DNA from: Oscillospiraceae bacterium
GTDB lineage: Bacteria > Bacillota > Clostridia > Oscillospirales > Acutalibacteraceae
Length of the DNA stretch: 64,000 bases
NCBI GenBank assembly: GCA_015065605.1
Contig: SVPZ01000006.1
Coordinates: forward strand, 20,066-84,065
Direction: 5' to 3'
Part shown: positions 62,006-64,000 of the stretch, piece after piece
Numbering within the stretch: the first letter of the stretch is position 1
How the letters are laid out: every line of letters begins with the position of its first letter
Program-made: the position numbers and the translations under genes
Notes under the pieces: model-generated
The model's database searches: none
Seen by the model: only the letters and a program-made list of their open reading frames with translations
Told to the model about the DNA's origin: nothing

Positions 62006-62761
62006 ATGAAAAGTATTATAATAACCAAAAAACATATAACTCTTTTTTGCAGTCTTTTATTGGCGCTTACAGTTTGTATTATTGGCACAACGGTTACTTT
62101 TGCAGGGCAGGAAAGAAAACTGCCTATTTACTGCGTTGAGTGTGATAAAAAACAGGTGGCGATTTCCTTTGATGCGGCGTGGGGCAACGATGATACGGAA
62201 GAACTGATTAAAATTTTAAGTGATTATAACGTTCCTGCAACCTTTTTCGTCGTGGGCGCTTGGGTGGATAAATATCCCGAATCGGTAAAGCAACTAAGTG
62301 ACGCAGGGCATAGAGTGGAAAATCACTCCAATACGCACCCGTATATGACAAAGCTTAGCAGCGAACAAATAAAAAATGAAATTGACTGTTGTAACGAAAA
62401 AATCGCAAAGGTAACGGGAAGAAAACCAACCCTTATACGCGTACCTTACGGTGACTATGATAACCACGTAGTTGAAACGGTTGAAAACGTGGGAATGTAC
62501 TGTATTCAATGGGACGTTGACAGCCTTGACTGGAAGGATAATGCCACACCTGAAAGCATTTATAAAAGGGTGACTAAAAAGGTTAAAAACGGTTCTATCG
62601 TACTATTCCATAACGATGCCGACCATACCCCTGCGGCACTTCCAAACATATTAAAAACCCTTAAAGACGATGGGTACGAATTTGTGTTTATTGAGGATTT
62701 GATTTTAAAGGAAAACTATGAAATAAAACACGATGGAACGCAGTGCAAAAAAGACGGCTGA
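62006..62761 (+). CDS. PdaB-type polysaccharide deacetylase (sporulation)
   Basis: A 251-residue exported CE4 protein. Residues ~11-33 form a signal or anchor (LFCSLLLALTVCIIGTTV). The NodB domain has VAISFDAAWGNDD, ENHSNTHPYMT (metal His), RVPYGDYD and QWDVDSLDW, then VLFHNDADH. The AAWGND form is typical of PdaB/spore-cortex relatives rather than xylan deacetylases. It ends in a terminator that overlaps the last codons. Confidence 0.88.
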   Translation: MKSIIITKKHITLFCSLLLALTVCIIGTTVTFAGQERKLPIYCVECDKKQVAISFDAAWGNDDTEELIKILSDYNVPATFFVVGAWVDKYPESVKQLSDAGHRVENHSNTHPYMTKLSSEQIKNEIDCCNEKIAKVTGRKPTLIRVPYGDYDNHVVETVENVGMYCIQWDVDSLDWKDNATPESIYKRVTKKVKNGSIVLFHNDADHTPAALPNILKTLKDDGYEFVFIEDLILKENYEIKHDGTQCKKDG

Positions 62762-62774
62762 TGCCGTCTTTTTT
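62747..62774 (+). terminator. Intrinsic terminator
   Basis: Stem AAAAAAGACGGC/GCCGTCTTTTTT with a TGAT loop that includes the stop codon. Confidence 0.9.
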
Positions 62775-62800
62775 AGGGAATAGGGAATAGGGAATAGGTA
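62774..62800. repeat. TAGGGAA heptamer array
   Basis: Four near-perfect 7-base units (TAGGGAA) directly after the terminator tail. Confidence 0.75.
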
Positions 62801-62846
62801 AGGTGTGCCTTCGGCACGGATATCAAACAAAAACTTACCTGCGTGT

Positions 62847-63476
62847 TTATTTATAATTTCCGCAAGTTTTACAACTGATGGAATTTTGAGGGTTTTTAGA
62901 ACCGCAATTTTTACATTCCCATGTGCTGCCTATGTTTGAGTCTGGGATTTTTGAAAGAATTTCAGAGAAATTATTCTGCTCTAAATTATTAGCGTCATTT
63001 TCAACAGTTTCTTTTGGTTCTTCATCGGATTTTCCTTCATAATCATCGCTAATACCTTCGGCTTTTGCAGAATTATATAGTGTTATATTTGCTGTGATTT
63101 TTGTGTGTTGAACTATTGTGGCTAATGAACCTATTAATAGTGCAATTAAATGATATGCAAGATATTCCAAAAATGCATACAAAGCGGTATCGAATAATGA
63201 TGAAAGAAAGAATTCAAAATTAAAGGTTTTGCGAATTTCAGTCTGGGCATCACTATAATAGGATGCTTCTCTTACAATTACTTCTTTTTCAACAATTGAA
63301 CTGAATACAGATAATATTAAACCGCCTATAATTAAAACCCAAAATAGAATTTTGCCCCATTTTTCTAACCATTCACACCAACTCCAAAGATTTCGTGTAA
63401 TGCTATCTGTTTCATAACATTCCTTAAAATTCCGTGGTATTTTCTTTTCCAGATTTCCCGAAAACATATTTGCCAT
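62847..63476 (-). CDS. Membrane protein with C-terminal zinc ribbon
   Basis: A 209-residue protein. Two hydrophobic helices lie near residues ~37-60 (ILFWVLIIGGLILSVFSSIV) and ~87-118 (SLFDTALYAFLEYLAYHLIALL). A charged acidic linker leads to a terminal zinc ribbon with two CxxC knuckles (CKNCGSKNPQNSISCKTCG). I do not know its function. ATG 63476 has AAAGGAG upstream; a longer start is less likely. It is divergent from the XRE regulator and shares the operator region. Confidence 0.75.
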   Translation of the reverse strand: MANMFSGNLEKKIPRNFKECYETDSITRNLWSWCEWLEKWGKILFWVLIIGGLILSVFSSIVEKEVIVREASYYSDAQTEIRKTFNFEFFLSSLFDTALYAFLEYLAYHLIALLIGSLATIVQHTKITANITLYNSAKAEGISDDYEGKSDEEPKETVENDANNLEQNNFSEILSKIPDSNIGSTWECKNCGSKNPQNSISCKTCGNYK

Positions 63477-63496
63477 TTTTAAGAACTCCTTTGAAA

Positions 63497-63528
63497 ATTT
63501 TATTGCACCTATATAAGTGCAATAAAAT
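63497..63528. promoter_or_regulatory. Palindromic operator, 12-base arms
   Basis: ATTTTATTGCAC (63497-63508) and GTGCAATAAAAT (63517-63528) are exact inverted arms. A half-site ATAAGTGCAA recurs at 63571-63580. On the minus strand TTGACA-N17-TACCAT leads toward the membrane protein and overlaps this region. Confidence 0.7.
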
Positions 63529-63594
63529 GGTAGCACAAGCTTATAATAATGTCAAGAACTTTGTTCTTAAATAAGTGCAAACAGGAATTGATTT

Positions 63595-63840
63595 ATGAAT
63601 GTTGAAATTGAATTAAAAATCGGTCAAAATATCCGAAATATTAGAGAAAAACAAAATATGACGCAAGAAAGCCTTGCTGCAAAATTGCAATTGAATGGTT
63701 GCGATATTACAAGGAGTGCTGTTGCAAAAATAGAAGTAGGTCAAAGACATTTATATCCCGATGAAATTCTTTTAATTAAAGAAATATTAAATACAACTTT
63801 TGAAAGTATTTTTTATGGTGACGATAAAAAAACACCTTAA
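63595..63840 (+). CDS. XRE-family helix-turn-helix regulator
   Basis: An 81-residue DNA-binding protein of one Cro/C1-type domain: IGQNIRNIREKQNMTQESLAAKL, then ITRSAVAKIEVGQRHLYPDEI. AGGAATTG lies before the ATG. It probably represses itself and the divergent membrane protein through the palindrome between them. Confidence 0.88.
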   Translation: MNVEIELKIGQNIRNIREKQNMTQESLAAKLQLNGCDITRSAVAKIEVGQRHLYPDEILLIKEILNTTFESIFYGDDKKTP

Positions 63841-63850
63841 CATAAGGTGC

Positions 63851-63879
63851 TTGACAACTGCGATTATAATTGTTATAAT
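63851..63879 (+). promoter_or_regulatory. Consensus promoter of a short RNA
   Basis: TTGACA at 63851-63856 and TATAAT at 63874-63879, exact consensus with a 17-base gap. Confidence 0.8.
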
Positions 63880-63885
63880 AAAGAT

Positions 63886-63976
63886 ACAAAAGGACTACCA
63901 AGCAGACGGTTGTCCCATAGATTAGTTAAAAGAAATTAACCGCACAGTTTGGAGACAGGGCGGTTATTTCTTTTTT
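63886..63976 (+). ncRNA. Candidate small RNA, possible type I antitoxin
   Basis: The promoter is followed only 45 bases later by a terminator stem GAAATTAACCGC/GCGGTTATTTC with T6. The ~90-base transcript has no usable ORF. The arrangement and the GCGGTTATTTC-type terminator resemble RNA antitoxins opposite small holin-like toxins in Firmicutes, whose gene would lie on the minus strand beyond base 64000. The toxin itself is not visible. Confidence 0.5.
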
Positions 63977-64000
63977 GTTATATTGATAACAAGTGCTATA

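Noticed and set aside
63841..63860. Terminator after the XRE gene (CACCTT/AAGGTG)
   Set aside because: The stem is short, has no T run and overlaps the next promoter, so it is not listed.

Overview
The window looks like part of the chromosome of an uncultured, spore-forming, carbohydrate-degrading Clostridia member (Firmicutes), plausibly a gut bacterium of the Oscillospirales/Christensenellales kind. This rests on low to moderate GC, strong AGGAGG-type ribosome binding sites, sigma-A promoters of the TTGACA-N17-TATAAT type, a class A RNase P RNA, single-chain PurL, an LtaS-type sulfatase, a PdaB-type deacetylase, a dockerin module, and several Clostridia-like interspersed repeats. No tRNA, phage or CRISPR locus was seen. 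The taxonomy is inference.

Layout. 1-1.1 kb: 3' part of a fused EtfB-EtfA gene. 1.2-9.2 kb: a small SGNH hydrolase and two sugar-acid/xylan modules, each divergent from its own AraC-type regulator (UxuA-like/RraA-like/SDR, and enolase-superfamily dehydratase/GH10). 9.3-16 kb: a 1215-residue secreted protein with a dockerin and two NodB deacetylase domains, then a TIM-barrel isomerase and an MGH1-like glycosidase with a third AraC regulator. 16-27 kb: a purine operon read leftward (purE, purM, purN, PurO-type IMP cyclohydrolase, stand-alone AICAR transformylase, purD, purL, fhs), preceded by a ZTP riboswitch and a near-consensus promoter. 27-34 kb: GH16 glucanase, two unknown genes between direct repeats, an M20 peptidase, an LtaS-like enzyme and a palindromic MITE-like element. 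34-40 kb: type Ic aspartate aminotransferase, secD-secF, a Gfo/Idh/MocA oxidoreductase and a serpin lipoprotein. 40-46 kb: RNase P RNA, a P-loop ATPase, a CE15-like esterase, galT-lacI and a lone 5S rRNA. 46-49 kb: polysaccharide ABC exporter and glycosyltransferase. 49-55 kb: arabinose operon araA-araB-araD plus GH42 with a divergent AraC regulator. 55.3-56.2 kb: a gene-free nest of repeats. 56-62 kb: a putative amino-sugar module (mutarotase-like, PfkB kinase, class II aldolase, AraC regulator, PIG-L deacetylase, NagB-like protein). 62-64 kb: PdaB-like deacetylase, a zinc-ribbon membrane protein divergent from an XRE regulator, and a promoter-terminator pair that looks like a small RNA.

How it fits together. 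Most enzymes for plant-glycan breakdown here lack signal peptides (GH10, GH16, GH42, CE15-like, MGH1-like), so the cell probably imports oligosaccharides and finishes them inside. Each catabolic operon sits back to back with a cupin/AraC regulator, a layout repeated five times. The purine operon also carries fhs, which makes the 10-formyl-THF used by PurN and AICAR transformylase; the ZTP riboswitch senses shortage of that cofactor. The most interesting unexplained signal is at 56-62 kb: two promoters 2.9 kb apart carry the same operator layout, TGTACTAA-N9-TTWGTGCA, touching a TTGA-type -35 box. They tie six genes into one predicted regulon that resembles a rewired GalNAc/tagatose-type pathway with a PIG-L deacetylase and an active-site-altered NagB homologue.
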